This document shows positions 33,052-44,438 of a DNA stretch of 64,000 bases, one piece after another. Source of the stretch: Ehretia macrophylla (Eukaryota; Streptophyta; Magnoliopsida; Boraginales; Ehretiaceae). The notes beneath the pieces were generated by a model that was not told the origin of the DNA, did no database searches, and worked only from the letters and a program-made list of their open reading frames with translations. The stretch lies in NCBI GenBank assembly GCA_037974665.1, contig CM075764.1, positions 87,290,825 through 87,354,824 on the forward strand, in the 5' to 3' direction. A program made the position numbers and the translations under genes. Within the stretch, counting starts at the first letter, position 1. The number at the start of each line of letters is the position of its first letter.

Positions 33052-34677
33052 TGATGGGTGCTTAGCTTAGGATAAAATTAATGTCAATTCTAATCCAAGT
33101 TTTAACTCGCAAGTGCACGAGTGATTATAGTGTAGTATGCTAGTGCGAGGTTGAATCCTCAGGGAAGCAATTTGAAAATTAGTGGAAAAGTGTGAGTAAA
33201 GTGCCTAAGTGATTAAACTAAATTAAATTGTAAATTGTGTGATTTGAATGAAACTTAACTAAAAATAAAATTAAAGTAAAATTAAATGTGAAAACTATAA
33301 TTAAATGTGAGAGCTAAAAGTGAGTTTTGATCACTATTGGGAAAGGTTTAGGGATCGGATTCCTATGCAAAGTTGAATTCTAGGTTTGAACTTAGGATTT
33401 CTTATTTTGATGCAAAATTAGACTACAAGCCTAATTAATTAATTAATCGCCTTAAGTTAACTAATTAACGGGTTAGACCTAGTTTAGAGGTGCAACGCTA
33501 TCTCCAAGTCCTTTATCTAGCCGGAGTGTAGATTTGTCCTAAAATCCTAGGCTCACGAGTTAATTAATTAAGTTGTTACGACAAAGCCCAATTTATATAT
33601 TTGATCAACCATATGAATTCCTATTAATTACTAGCTACAAGCATAATAAATTAATAGGATAAATAATAAAGCATGTAAATCAAATATATAAGACTAGCAT
33701 CAAAATAATCCAACCAAGTTCAAGACCATAAAATTAAACTGTTACATAGTAATCCTACCCTAAACAATAATTTAGCTACACATATTCAACAAATCTAAAT
33801 CAAAATTATGAAAAGAAATTATTGCAAACTTCCTCATAAAATAATTTAAATAAGTCAAACTATTCAATTTGAATCCCAATTAATTGACAAAACCTGAACA
33901 AAAATCCGAATCAACAAAGAATTGCAGAAAATCACCAAAGCTTGCTGCTGCGAATTTCTTTTTCCTACGTTGTGCTCCAATAATTTTTCACTGCACAACT
34001 CCTGTCTTCTTTTTTCTTGCGTCGTAGCTCTCTGTTCTTTGTGTTTTTTTCCTGCGCCGCAATAGCTCTCCTGTTCTTTTCTTTTCTTTGTTCTGCGCCG
34101 CAACTCTCTGTTTTTTTCCTTTTCTTTCCCTGCACCGCAGCTCTCCTATTTTTCCATCCCTTTTTTTGTTCGCTGCTGATGCCTTTTTATAAGACAAACT
34201 TGCACCGCCTTTAACTCGCAGACTTCAAACCCAGGGCCTATTATGGCCTTTTAGACTATGTGGCCAATCTTGGCCTTTCTTTTTGCTGCTCATGTTTTTT
34301 TTTTTGTTTTAAACCAAGTCCAAGTTATACGGCCAAGGCTTTATTTACTTTTCTTAAGTCCAAATCAGACTTCTCTTCATGGTCCAACGCACAGCCAAGA
34401 TTTGTTTATTTGTTTTCAGTACAAAGTCCAATATGGACTAAGTTGACCCGTTGACCACATGGCCTTTTGCCCTTTCAAGTCCAACGTGGACTATTTGTTT
34501 TTTTCTTTGTTATTTTTTTCTTTAGCCAACTTCTTTTCAAATCTGCTTCAAATGCTTTTTCCTCGATCAATTCCTACATGCACCAAAAACACAATTAAAG
34601 TGATCAAATATTATAATTAATGTGCAAAATTAATTCTAGAAATGTAAAGAAATAAGTCCAAAAATATGAATACATCA
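33052..34677. mobile_element. LTR element of another family, TSD GGGTA
   Basis: It runs from TGATGGGTGCTTAG to TATGAATACATCA, with GGGTA at 33047-33051 and 34678-34682. Near the left it has AACTCGCAAGTGCACGAG and GGTTGAATCCTCAGGGAA, a phrase recurrent near termini of long plant gypsy LTRs. No pol domain lies within its 1,626 bp, so it is a solo LTR or a short non-autonomous unit. Its orientation is uncertain; minus is favoured because the TGATG start is more LTR-like there. Confidence 0.8.
33955..34175. repeat. Degenerate tandem repeat with CTGCGCCGCA cores
   Basis: Four imperfect units of about 45-60 bp, each joining a T/C-rich run with a CTGCGCCGCAGCTCTC-like core (near 34015, 34052, 34096 and 34133). 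Overlapping ORFs on both strands (33864-34214) are arginine/lysine- or phenylalanine-rich translation artefacts of this repeat. Confidence 0.7.
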
Positions 34678-34682
34678 GGGTA

Positions 34683-35148
34683 GTTAAGCGATTACACATT
34701 CCGCACCAATTTGTGGAATTAACTCGCTTAAGGACCGGGTTATAGGGTCTAAAATTATCCTCATCTAAAAAACATTCAAGTCCCTAAGGGCTGGTTTGAA
34801 TTCATGAGAGAAAAAATAATAATAGAAAGAAAATTATATATCATAGAGGAAAATGAGGGGAGAATTGAACTTTTTTTGGATTAGGTAAAATTATACAAGA
34901 GAGTTTTATAAAGCATTTTGTGTATTTATTATTTGGATTGAAAAAGAAATCAAATGGAAGGACAAATTGTTATAAACCGATTAATATCTTTACCCTTTAC
35001 AAAAGATGATGGATAACTTGCAATCTACATATTTTGGAGTAATATAGGTATTTGACATTAGATTATAATCGTTTTTCTATTTTGACCTCAATTTAGAAGG
35101 ATTATCAAGAAAAAAAAATCTAGAAATGGGCTATTAACCTTTAGTAAT
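34683..35148. other. Non-coding stretch with a nested inverted repeat
   Basis: No gene. TTAAGCGA at 34684-34691 pairs with TCGCTTAA at 34724-34731, and inside them ATTCCGCA pairs with TGTGGAAT. From about 34790 (GGGCTGGTTTGAATT) the sequence may be the left end of a TIR element whose right end (ATCCAAACCTAAT) is near 35815, with the TRIM inside it; this is a weak reading. Confidence 0.4.
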
Positions 35149-35730
35149 TGTGATGATCACACATCAAAGTCTTACCCTCCCAAGGGGTGCTTATTAAGTA
35201 CAAGGGGTTCTCCCACCTAACAGACTAGTCTTTTTGGATGGGCTCTCCCTTCGGGCTTGAGTTGTTATATTCTTGGACTTATTTTGTTATATTGGTGCTT
35301 TCGTTGTGAGTGAACTCCATGGAAGGGAGACTATAAGATGGATTAAGGTGTGATAAGTGTCATACTGAATACTGATGGACGAGTGCAGTCACCAAGAGGA
35401 AAGGGCTACCGCCGGGTCAGTGTCGATAGGTGACTATAGGTTGGATTAAGGTGTGGTAAGTGTCACACTGAATATTGATAGACGAATGCAGCCGCCAAGG
35501 GAAAAGGGCAACCGCCGGGCTAGTGTCGATAGACTAGCCCGATGTGAGCGCCGACTCTTAATTTAAGGGGGTAGAATGTAATGATCCCACATCAGAATTT
35601 CACCCTCACAAGGGGTACTTCTTAAGTACAAGGGGTTCTCCCACCTAACAACCACCTAACAAACTAGTCTTTTGGGATGAGCTCTCCCTTCGAGTTTGAG
35701 TTATTACATTCTTGGACATATTTTGTTACA
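35149..35730 (+). mobile_element. TRIM element, 582 bp
   Basis: Two direct LTRs of about 143 bp (35149-35291) and 154 bp (35577-35730) share the start TG-GATGATC-CACATC and the end TTGGAC-TATTTTGTTA-A. The first is followed at 35293 by TGGTGCTTTCGTTGTGAG, a primer-site-like sequence. The second is preceded by the polypurine tract AATTTAAGGGGGTAGAA (35560-35576). The flanks GTAAT and CTAAT agree at 4 of 5 bases. The 285-bp interior is non-coding and mostly a 103-bp tandem repeat. This is the classic plan of a terminal-repeat retrotransposon in miniature, mobilised in trans. Confidence 0.88.
35331..35536. repeat. Two-copy tandem repeat inside the TRIM
   Basis: GACTATA-G-TGGATTAAGG starts at about 35331 and again at about 35432. 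Both copies run through ACCGCCGGG and AGTGTCGATAG. It makes up most of the interior between primer site and polypurine tract. Confidence 0.85.
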
Positions 35731-36550
35731 CTAATATCTTCAAAACAAACAGGGAGAAAAATTACAAAATCCCTCCTTAATCAATCTATTTCCCATTTCC
35801 CCCAATCCAAACCTAATATACAGAAAATTATATAACCTAGAAGAAATAAACATAATTCTATGTGAATTATTCACTTCAAAACTAGAAACACTTTGGTGAA
35901 GTGATGCATCCCAACACCTTACAATGCTAGCATTGAAAGAGCACACAAACTCTTCTCATCGGATGGAGAGGATTGCAAATGTCTGGCATGTGTAAGTCTT
36001 TCAACCACTAACGGAAGGGCTCGTTCCCACCTTGTGCCATTACCATCAACAACTGTGGTCTCAATATTGAATGTAATTTGTCCCATCTAAAAGAAGAAAA
36101 GCCTTGCTGAATAAACCAAATTTGAACAAACTTGTTTAACAGTTCTGAAAATGAAGGAGAATTTGAGCACGAAAGACCAAAGTAAGCTTGTAACTAGTGG
36201 AGTACTGCTTCTGCTCTGAAAGGTTGTAAGTAGCTTTGCCAGAACTACCAAATATGACACCATTATCACTAGGATGAAGAAAAATAAATGGAGGTGATTA
36301 TGGAGCATTAATTAATTATGTTATCTTCTTGTATGTTGTAGAGTGAATACGAAGAAGAACACAATAAGGTTTTTGTTTGAAGGTACAATTATTGGTTCAC
36401 TTCGGCCACTTGCATGTCTAGAGTGGACAAACATTTGACAAGCCCATGTTGACAAAATTAAATGTTCACATATAGAAACAAAAGATAAAAGAAATGATAC
36501 ATAGTAAAACAAGACTGTCATCTCTATTTCAGTATTTTACGAAAATAAAT
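35731..36550. other. Non-coding stretch, nothing identified
   Basis: Several short frames occur, including a 66-codon minus frame at 36321-36521. None shows a domain, conserved motif or splice-supported continuation. CCCCCAATCCAAACC near 35800 may be the right end of a TIR element split by the TRIM. Confidence 0.35.
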
Positions 36551-36562
36551 TTGGACAATTTC

Positions 36563-36933
36563 ACAAAGTCCTTATTATTTATTCAAAATTTTAACTTAGT
36601 CCTCATTATTTAAACTTAGTCAATTTAGTCTTCATTATTTTTAAAATCTTATCAATTTCGTCCCTACTATTAAAACCTGAGTTAATTCTAATGAAAAAGA
36701 GGTAGGGGCAAATTTGGAAAAATAATATATGTTCATCTTAATCCCTATTGTTTTGTAAGAAATCAATCATATAGTCGTTGTCAATGATTGACAAAAAAAC
36801 TAATATATTCCCAAAGTTTTTCCCATATATATAGATCCCAGTTGTTTAAAAAAATTTAAATTTGTCCCTATTAGAAAACCACACAAACAATGCACGTACA
36901 CACATAGACACACACGCAAAGTGCTATTGTGTA

Positions 36934-36994
<61 letters not shown>

Positions 36995-37369
36995 ATATGA
37001 GTATTTTTATATGTATATGTTTATATACATATGTGTCTGTGCGGGTGTATAGGTATATAATCCTGTATATAGATAAAGGGGCTTCACTTTGTGTGTGTGT
37101 CATGTGTGTGCATGTAACGATTAATTTGAAATAATGAGGATTAAATTACAAAACTTTAAATAATAGGTAATAAATTGAGAATCATAGGAGCCAATAGAGA
37201 CTACTTGTGAAATTTATCCTACGAGTAATTTAAGTATTCCATGCATTCATGTTAAAATTAAGAGAATTATAACAAGTGGACGAAATTGAAAGTTTCTAAA
37301 AACAATGAGACCTAAATTGGCTAATTTTAAATAATAAGAACTAAGTTGAAAAACTTACACAACAGGGAT
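36563..37369. mobile_element. TIR element (MITE or MULE-like) with microsatellite core
   Basis: Left 36590-36663 (TTAACTTAGTCCTCATTATT ... CAATTTCGTCC) matches the reverse complement of 37278-37350 (TTCAACTTAGTTCTTATTAT ... CAATTTCGTCC) over about 75 bp. Another CCTCATTATT copy inside (about 37130) suggests nested or duplicated inverted repeats. There is no transposase. The target duplication is unclear because an LTR starts at 37370. Confidence 0.6.
36931..36991. repeat. Microsatellite (TG)n(TA)n
   Basis: About eleven TG units pass directly into about seventeen TA units. The 90-codon ORF at 36862-37134 is produced by this repeat and is not a gene. Confidence 0.95.
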
Positions 37370-38079
37370 TGTAACGCCCCGATCCCTCACGAGATTAGGA
37401 ATTCTATTAATCATGTTATACTCAACCCAATTCCAAACCCGGGTACCAAATTTAAGAAAAACGGACGGAGTCTCCCCTGTTTATAGGACAAACAGTTCAC
37501 TTGCACACATAACATAAATGGACTAGTACCGTGTCCAACACATTACATAACTCCTCAAGGCCATCTGAGCCTTGGTTCTCAACAAAAGTCCACAAGCAAT
37601 TATACATTGCCATTTCCAAACTCAAAGGTTAACCTAACTCTTTTCCTTTAAAGAACTACATACATGCATTGAATTGAAAACTTGCTAACAGATTACATAG
37701 ACTAGCTTATCATACCACTCTAATGACCTAGTTAAGCTTAAACTACATTTCTTTTATTCAATGAATACATACAATTCATAAAAGTAAACAACTTTACTTC
37801 TATATACAATTCAATCAACATAACACATAATCATCTTCTTCGAAGCAACGAGCTATCAATGAAAACACAAACTTCTTCTTCCTTCACAACAACCTGAAAT
37901 ATTGTGGGTAAAAGGGCTGAGCATACACTATGCTTAGTGAGAGTAGAAGCAGATAACGGGGTAAAAATAGAAGAAGATCGTGCAATGCAAATAAGAACAA
38001 CTAAACATTAATATCATTAAGAAAGGCAATCTATAAAAGCATAGATAACCATAAAGAAGTCAATCAATATAAGTACTAC

Positions 38080-41000
38080 TGTCACGCCCCAACTCGACCC
38101 CACCTACGATCAGTTAGGACGCAACGGAATTTCGGCAGTATAATGACTGTAACAAGTACATCAGGGCTCTAAACCAAACCTTCATACCTTCATACAATCA
38201 ACTCCAAAGATCAACAACAACTCCACAACTATTTCAATAACATACAAAACAACCAAATCCATATATTGAACAACCATTTATCAGTTCATTCATAAGTTAT
38301 ACGCCTCCGTTCCAACATCAATCCATAGGCTAAATCATACATTTACAAAATAGATAATAAACCAGTCTAGCAATCTAATCATGTTCAAAAGAAAGACTAC
38401 TAAACTGGTATTATATAAGTCTTTATCTTTAAGTAAGTTATACAATACATCATACTACAAAAACTAAGACAAACTCATAGAAATGACTCCAGCACATAAG
38501 ACTCGTCCATGTAATGCACATTCTCAGCTTCCTAAGGCACGTACCTGTAATCTGGTTCAGTAACACCTGATTGCAGCAAACGAATGAGAGTGGGTTTATA
38601 TAAAACAAAGCCCAGTGAGGAATTCGATAGATCTTTGAAAACATTTACTTTACCACTTTGGAAATCATCCCACCAGCAATAACACGCAATTAACACTGAT
38701 AATAATACAAATATAGTAACAATGGTAAACACACAATAAGGATACGATACACTTGTTGATGAAGCCCCATACACCATTTCAATGCTCACCAACTTCTCCA
38801 AACCCAATGACACAATCATGAGGTACCTTAACCTAGACCCACACCCTATTGCCTCTCCGCCCATGCGAGATAGGGATTAGCCATGATAACTGTGCCTGCA
38901 ACCCAGGATGCCTCCCGAGGTGACACAACATTATCATAGCTCACAACAATAACTCTGACTCAATTCAAGAAGCCAACAACGAGGGTTGCCCGACTCCCGA
39001 CACTTCAACAATCAACAATCAGTTAATAATGTAACGCCCCGAATTAACCCGAGCGTGCTTCTCACGGTTTTGTATCAACAATCAATTAAACAACATTTAA
39101 ACAATCAACAATCAGTTAACAATACAATGCCCCAGATTAACCCGAGCGTACTCCTCATGGTTTTGTATCAACAATCAATTAAACAGCATTTAGACAATCA
39201 ACAATAAGTTAACAATGTAACACCCCGGATTAACCCAAGCGCACTACAAAGAAGGAAATGTCCGCTTTGGCTACATCCCGGATTAACCTGAGCATGTTCC
39301 TCACAGTTTTGTATCAACAATCAATTATACAGCATCTAAACAATCAACAACTATACAATTCTAAATCAATTAAGCTAGATGACAAAGTAGGCTATCCAAC
39401 TCAACATGCATATAGACAAACATTCAACCCCGATCCTTATCAATAACAATCCAAGAATCAACTACTCAAACACTACCCAAACAACTAAAGACAACATTTC
39501 AACATATTAAAGAAAGACTACACAAACTTCTAAAAGTCATAACTTACAATCTAGAAATCCAATAACCTCCAAACCACTTTCTGTTACTCAACCACACATG
39601 CAACTACATTTATCCCATCAAAACTCAACCAAAAGCCATCCAAAACAAGCCCAACAACCCTAATTCCTCAATGCATCATGGCTGAATTTTTTGGACTTTT
39701 GCTACGACATCCAAATAAAAAATTCAGCATTACAACATTACTACCCCACAATTAACAAACTTTTAGAAGCAACAACTAATCAATTCCAATTACAACAACT
39801 CCATTTATTCATCAATAAGCCAATAACTCAACTTTAATACCCGAAAAATAAAAATACATGCTACTACCATTCAAAATTTATACAAATGCATATAAATGAT
39901 CCTTGGCAACTATTGAGCAATAATCTAAAGACAATTTAACAAAACAACAACAAATTATTCAATATTAAAAATTTGACATAAGCTTTAAAATTAAAATCTA
40001 GTTTTTCCCTCACCTTTGATGCAAATTAATGGTAGAAATGTGTAGAATAGGTGTCCAACAAGCAATTTCAAGCTTCGAACGGAAGCAAACGGACTTGAAT
40101 TGTAAATTCTATGGGAAAATTATGCTTGAAAACCTAAGAAAATATTTTCCTTCTTTCTCCCAAATCTCACGGCTGCAATGTGTGTGTAAATGTGGTGTTT
40201 TGCTTTGTTTCACTGTGTGTAGTCAACTTATAAGCAAAAGTCAAAGCAAGACAATTGGTCAAATGCAATTTAAATTAAGATTAAATTTAAAAGACTAGTT
40301 TAACCTTCATTTTTAATGCATTTTTCAATTGTGTCAATCTATAAATATTTAATATGATATATAATTTTTTATTTAATATATAATTAGTCAACAAAAGTCA
40401 ACGCAAGAGTTAAATGTAGCAGAAATCACTATTTGGCTAAAAAATACTATTTTTTCGCCCGAAAAGTCTATCTTAAATTCCTAATTTGTTTCATAAATAA
40501 TTTATAGTAAATCATGGGTCTTTTAATAATGGAGGACTACTTTTTAAAATGATTAAAAGACTATTTTCAAAAATTTACCGGACGTGTGCTCAAAAGCCCA
40601 TCAAAAGGCCCTAAAATGAAATTTTCTCAAAAATTCTCTATGAAAATTTTATGAATGCACATATATCATGTAACAGGAGTACTATTTACAATAAACCTAG
40701 TTTGGTCAAAGAATATAAAAAGTCAAAGTCAAAGAATACCAAAAAGTCAACATTTGTAAAAGTCAAAGATGATAAAAATCAACATTTTTCAAAAAGTCAA
40801 AATAAATGAAAGTCAACATTTTTCAAAAGTCAAGGTAGATGAAAATTCAATGCAATAATTGGTTTTAATAAAGTCAAAGCTAGAAGTCTTGGTCAAAGTT
40901 GATAACTTAAGCTATTTTAGTTATTTTTGCCAAAAATAGTAATATAAATACTATCCAACTTAAATACTATTTTTAGTAGACTATTTTTTGGAACAATATT

Positions 41001-41218
41001 TTATTCATAAGCATTTAATTACATATAGTCTAGTTATACTACACAATTTTACAAAAGAAAATGGAAAGTCACAATATTTATTTTTCAAATGTCTTTTAAA
41101 GGCACATTTAATCCAAGATCATTTAATAACTCACATATAAACATATATACTAATTCTAATAGCATTTAAACGGGTGAAAACACTTAACTGCAAATAGGGC
41201 AAATTTCGGGGTCTCACA
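38080..41218 (-). mobile_element. Nested solo LTR, minus strand, TSD ACTAC
   Basis: On the minus strand it begins TGTGAGACCCCGAAATTTGC (41218) and ends GGGGCGTGACA (38080). ACTAC is repeated at 38075-38079 and 41219-41223. The minus strand has a donor-like AAAG/GTGAGGG near 40007 and CCTCACTGGGC before a GGG...CCC hairpin near 38610. It is related to, but clearly diverged from, the other family members. The 89-codon + ORF at 40029-40298 lies in its leader and shows no domain. Confidence 0.88.
39010..39350. repeat. Tandem repeat, about 97-bp unit, three to four copies
   Basis: Each unit has AACGCCCCGAATTAACCCGA, then GTTTTGTATCAACAATCAAT and CAGCATTTA-ACAATCAAC. Units start near 39028, 39121 and 39220, with a fourth partial one near 39272. 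The phrase AATGTAACGCCCCG in each unit looks like the LTR terminus itself. Two ORFs (38986-39207, 39258-39446) are repeat artefacts. Confidence 0.85.
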
Positions 41219-42155
41219 ACTACAATCAATAACAAAAGAAAACAGAATAAGCATTAACATAACTAATCAAAGCTATACCACACTTTGAATGTAATAGTTC
41301 GATCACACGAGTAATATATCAATCTCGAGCTTGATGTTGACAACGATGACGACGAGAACAACGATAAACACGCAACCACCTTAAACTTTGGTGGTATACT
41401 CTGGATGTATCCCGGTAATTCTACGACCCAAATCTCCCAGGGCGGCATCCCTAACGAGAATGGGAATAGGACACGGAGCTAGTACAACCTAATCTTGGCA
41501 GCCCGAGACTGCCCAGAGAGGCCTATCACTCACACGCCTAACTCTATGTAATGCAATACGAGAAATAAAGCAATAAACGAGCAATAAGGCCACACGTGTG
41601 AGGATAACAAAGTAGGCCACCCTTATACACAATAGCACAATTGATATAGAATTCAATTACAAGCAACTATAACAAGCATAGTAAGCATTAACAAGCAATA
41701 TAGGATCAAAGAAATGTAAAATCACCAAAACACCAAAACGACCCCAACTTTCAAGAGGACACTAATCCAAACGAGCCATGAGTTTTGGAAACCGATTTCA
41801 CCACTCAACCTTAGACACCATAAGGTACAATTCTAAGCTATGAAACCCAATTTTAACCTAGGATTCCCTCAAAACCCGACTTCTCCCTTAGCTTATTTGA
41901 ACTACGGCTATCCAATTCGAACACCCAACCAATCCTATAACCATACCAAAAGTGTTTCCCCGGCCTACCAAAACAATGCCATCAGGCAAAACGAGGAAAT
42001 TCCTAACTCGGTTGAAACGACCCCTTTGTGTTCAAGGCATTTTTTTCCAATTTTTCCATTGCACAACCCAATTAAAATATACATTCTAGCATTTTAACAT
42101 ATCTAGCATCTATCTACATCAAAATAACATAATTCGGAACAAAAATTATAAAAAT

Positions 42156-43452
42156 CATTATGGCTGTATGAGCTTGTAGATGCTTGTTATGTGCCTAAAT
42201 GCATGTCTAAGGTATATTCAAGCTATTTCTAGAGTTTGTGGAAAATATGATATTTGCCCTTTGTGTATATACGATTATATCATGTATAAAGGCTTACATT
42301 GAGACTAATTGCGAAGGTGGCCTACTTTGTCGTCCCTCATATGTGATATTTGATATTCTTGGTTCTCGTGATCATGACTCGGGGTTGCGCAACCTTCTCG
42401 GACATGGTATTGTCGAGAAACTCCTGGCAGCGTTAGCCTGTCTGTCTCCCTCAACTACCATGGTTCCTATTCCCTTTCTCACCGAGTATACTTCACTACC
42501 CAAGAGGCGTGGTTCACCTCGTTGGGGCATATGGACCTAACTCGGGAAAAATGGGTCATAGGATCGGGGTACATCCGAAGTACCCCATTTGGAGGAATAA
42601 GGGGTTTGCAAGAATTTGCTTGAAGATAATGGTTCATGGTTTGAGATCGAAGACAAAGAAGATGAATTGTATCCTTTTAAATGTGTTTAAATGCTTGTTC
42701 AATTAGCTTGTTATATTATGTTACTTATGTTATTATCTTTGTTGCATTGCACGAAATCATTTTCGAAAACACCCCTGATTTATTATACTCCCTCCCTTAC
42801 TGAGTAACTTTGGTTACTCATTCCTCGTTTTAACATGTTTCAGGTGTCATGTTTCAGGAGTAGTTAGAACAACTACCTTGAGTGTCATGTTGCTGATTGT
42901 TTAACTTGCTAAGGTTGGATGACTTTGAAGATGTGTGTTATTGTAATATGTCTTATTTTGAGACCTTTGAGGTCTTGTATGTATTATTGATAATTTTTGT
43001 GGGTTGCAATTGTAGTTGTAGACTTGAATAGTTAGTGACATAGTTGGTATATAATAGTTAATGGCAGACTTTACTGCCTTTGACTACATATTTATGTGCT
43101 AAAGGAAGTTGAATGATGGACCTAATATTTGAGTAAGTATAGTAATTAGAATTAGAGTGGTATAATAACAGAATTTAGAAGATAAGATTTCCATGGAATT
43201 AACCTTGCATGCTTGTATGTTATATTGTTGGGTTTCAAGGCTCGGATGGCCTTGAGGAGTTCGTTGCATGTGTTGACATTGGAGGATGAGATTGTATCTT
43301 GGAGTTGGATTGTGGTTTTGAGGATAAATTTACAGTTTGCAGGTGAACTAGTAGTCCTATAAACAGGGGAGACTCTGTCCATCTTTCCTTGTTTTTCGTG
43401 ACCTCAGGTATTGGATCGGGGCTCCGGTTTCGAGGGGGATCGGGGTGTTACA
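42156..43452 (+). mobile_element. Plus-strand Tekay-like LTR, 3' half
   Basis: From GTGCCTAAATGCATGTC the sequence follows the 3' half of solo LTR 1. It has GGTGGC-CTACTTT-GTCGTCC (about 42316-42334), GGTTGCGCAACC (42383-42394), GGGGTAC-ATCCGAA-GTACCCC (42566-42586), GAGTAAC-TTTG-GTTACTC (42802-42819), AACATGTTTCAG ending at 42843, AAGGC-TCGGATG-GCCTT (about 43239) and the end GGGGTGTTACA. It sits head to head with the minus copy on its left. Flanks GGGAT (37365-37369) and AGGAC (43453-43457) agree at only 3 of 5. Confidence 0.82.
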
Positions 43453-43479
43453 AGGACCATAAATGTTTCGTTTCTTTTT

Positions 43480-44230
43480 TAGGATAAAAAAAGGTCTCTT
43501 TAATATCGAGGATCAAAATCATTGGGGAACTTAAAGAATGAGCTTTATTACTTCAATACTTTCTCTTTATAAGCTAATTGATAAATATTTTTCTCATCTA
43601 ATAAATGCTTGAGCTTCAGGACTAGACAAAATTGGATTCTTCAAGAATCTTTCATCATACCATTATTCTTATTAGAGCACTTCAAGAGTACCTTTTACAT
43701 TAAAGCTCTCTAATATAAGATATTAAAATATCCTTTCATCATAAGATTTGTACTAATACAATTGTATTGTATTCTTCCAGAATGCTTTCATCTATACAAA
43801 GATCTTTGTAATTTGATCGAATATATTTTTCAGGATTTTAAATTGCATGCTTCAAGCATGTTTAGTCCTTCAAGGACTTTTATATAAATATCACTATCAA
43901 GTGATCCATAAAGGTATATTATTACCACATTCATAAGACGCATATGAAGTCCGTTTAGAAATTCTCAAGCTCATAAATATAATTGCATCCGCCACAAGAG
44001 AATATATCTCTTTATTTTTTCAATTTCAAGGTATAACCACATAGCGCACTAGCTTTTTCCCTGTTTATGTTGTCCACTCTAAGCAGTTTAAGATCTAGCT
44101 AACTTATGGTACATTCCTTGAACTTTCTAAACAATATGGCATTGTTTCATTGCATTCCCCCTTAATCCCAAATACAAAGGTGTATTGACTTACATGGTCC
44201 AAAAACTTCACATGTTTAATGTGAATTTCA
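43480..44230 (-). pseudogene. Ty1/copia reverse transcriptase remnant
   Basis: The minus strand around 44010-43800 reads YSLVADAIIF, then, after frame disruption, SDIYIKVLEGLNMLEAC and SIKLQRSLY. In copia elements the RT begins YSPV-D--F--L, passes MDV-TAYL-G and continues DIYMKIPEGF---EA, then SIKLQRSLYGLKQSGR. The order and spacing agree, but several frameshifts and stops are present and the YVDD box is not readable. It is the only copia pol sequence I find in the window. Confidence 0.7.
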
Positions 44231-44290
44231 TTGTCTGTATTTTGTCTTTTTATTTTGGCCAATCTTTTTTATGTCGACATTCTTGAATGG

Positions 44291-44438
44291 TGTCACAGCC
44301 CGATCCCTCATGAGACCGGAGTCCCTATGAATTCCACTAAACTCAACCCGACCTTAACCCTAGGCATAAAAAATGAGAAAAATTGGACAGCGTCTCCCCT
44401 ATTTCTAGGCTAAACCACATACCTGCACCCAAAAAAAA
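44291..44438 (-). mobile_element. 3' end of a Tekay-like LTR, truncated
   Basis: TGTCACAGCCCGATCCCTCA, TGAGACCGGAG and CGTCTCCCCTATTTCTAGG are the reverse complement of the family's last 150 bp. The match stops at 44438, where a CACTA-like terminus begins. Confidence 0.8.

Larger units (their letters stand above)
37370..42155 (-). mobile_element. Minus-strand Tekay-like LTR, interrupted
   Basis: TGTAACGCCCCGATCCCTCA at 37370 is the reverse complement of the family's 3' end. Continuing right, one sees the reverse of AAGGC-TCAGATG-GCCTT (about 37553), TATTTCAG (about 37900), the hairpin AGCATA-GTG-TATGCT (37920-37934), then a nested LTR (38080-41218), then the reverse of the GATAC-ATCCAGA-GTAT hairpin (41390-41412) and of GGTGGC-CTACTTT-GTTATCC (41602-41622). 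Matching to the solo LTR at 45804 continues to about 42150, where the orientation flips. The LTR start is absent. Confidence 0.75.

Noticed and set aside
33864-34214. Arg/Lys-rich and Phe-rich ORFs on both strands
   Set aside because: Artefacts of a degenerate CTGCGCCGCA repeat in an LTR; both strands open because stops are rare in the repeat.
35149-35730. A Cassandra-type TRIM carrying 5S rRNA
   Set aside because: GATCCCACATCAGAA recalls part of 5S rRNA, but the box A, intermediate element and box C of a 5S promoter are not present.
36862-37134. 90-codon ORF with cysteine/valine and isoleucine/tyrosine runs
   Set aside because: Produced by the (TG)n(TA)n microsatellite.
40029-40298. 89-codon plus-strand ORF
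   Set aside because: Antisense to the leader of a minus-strand LTR, without domain or conserved start.
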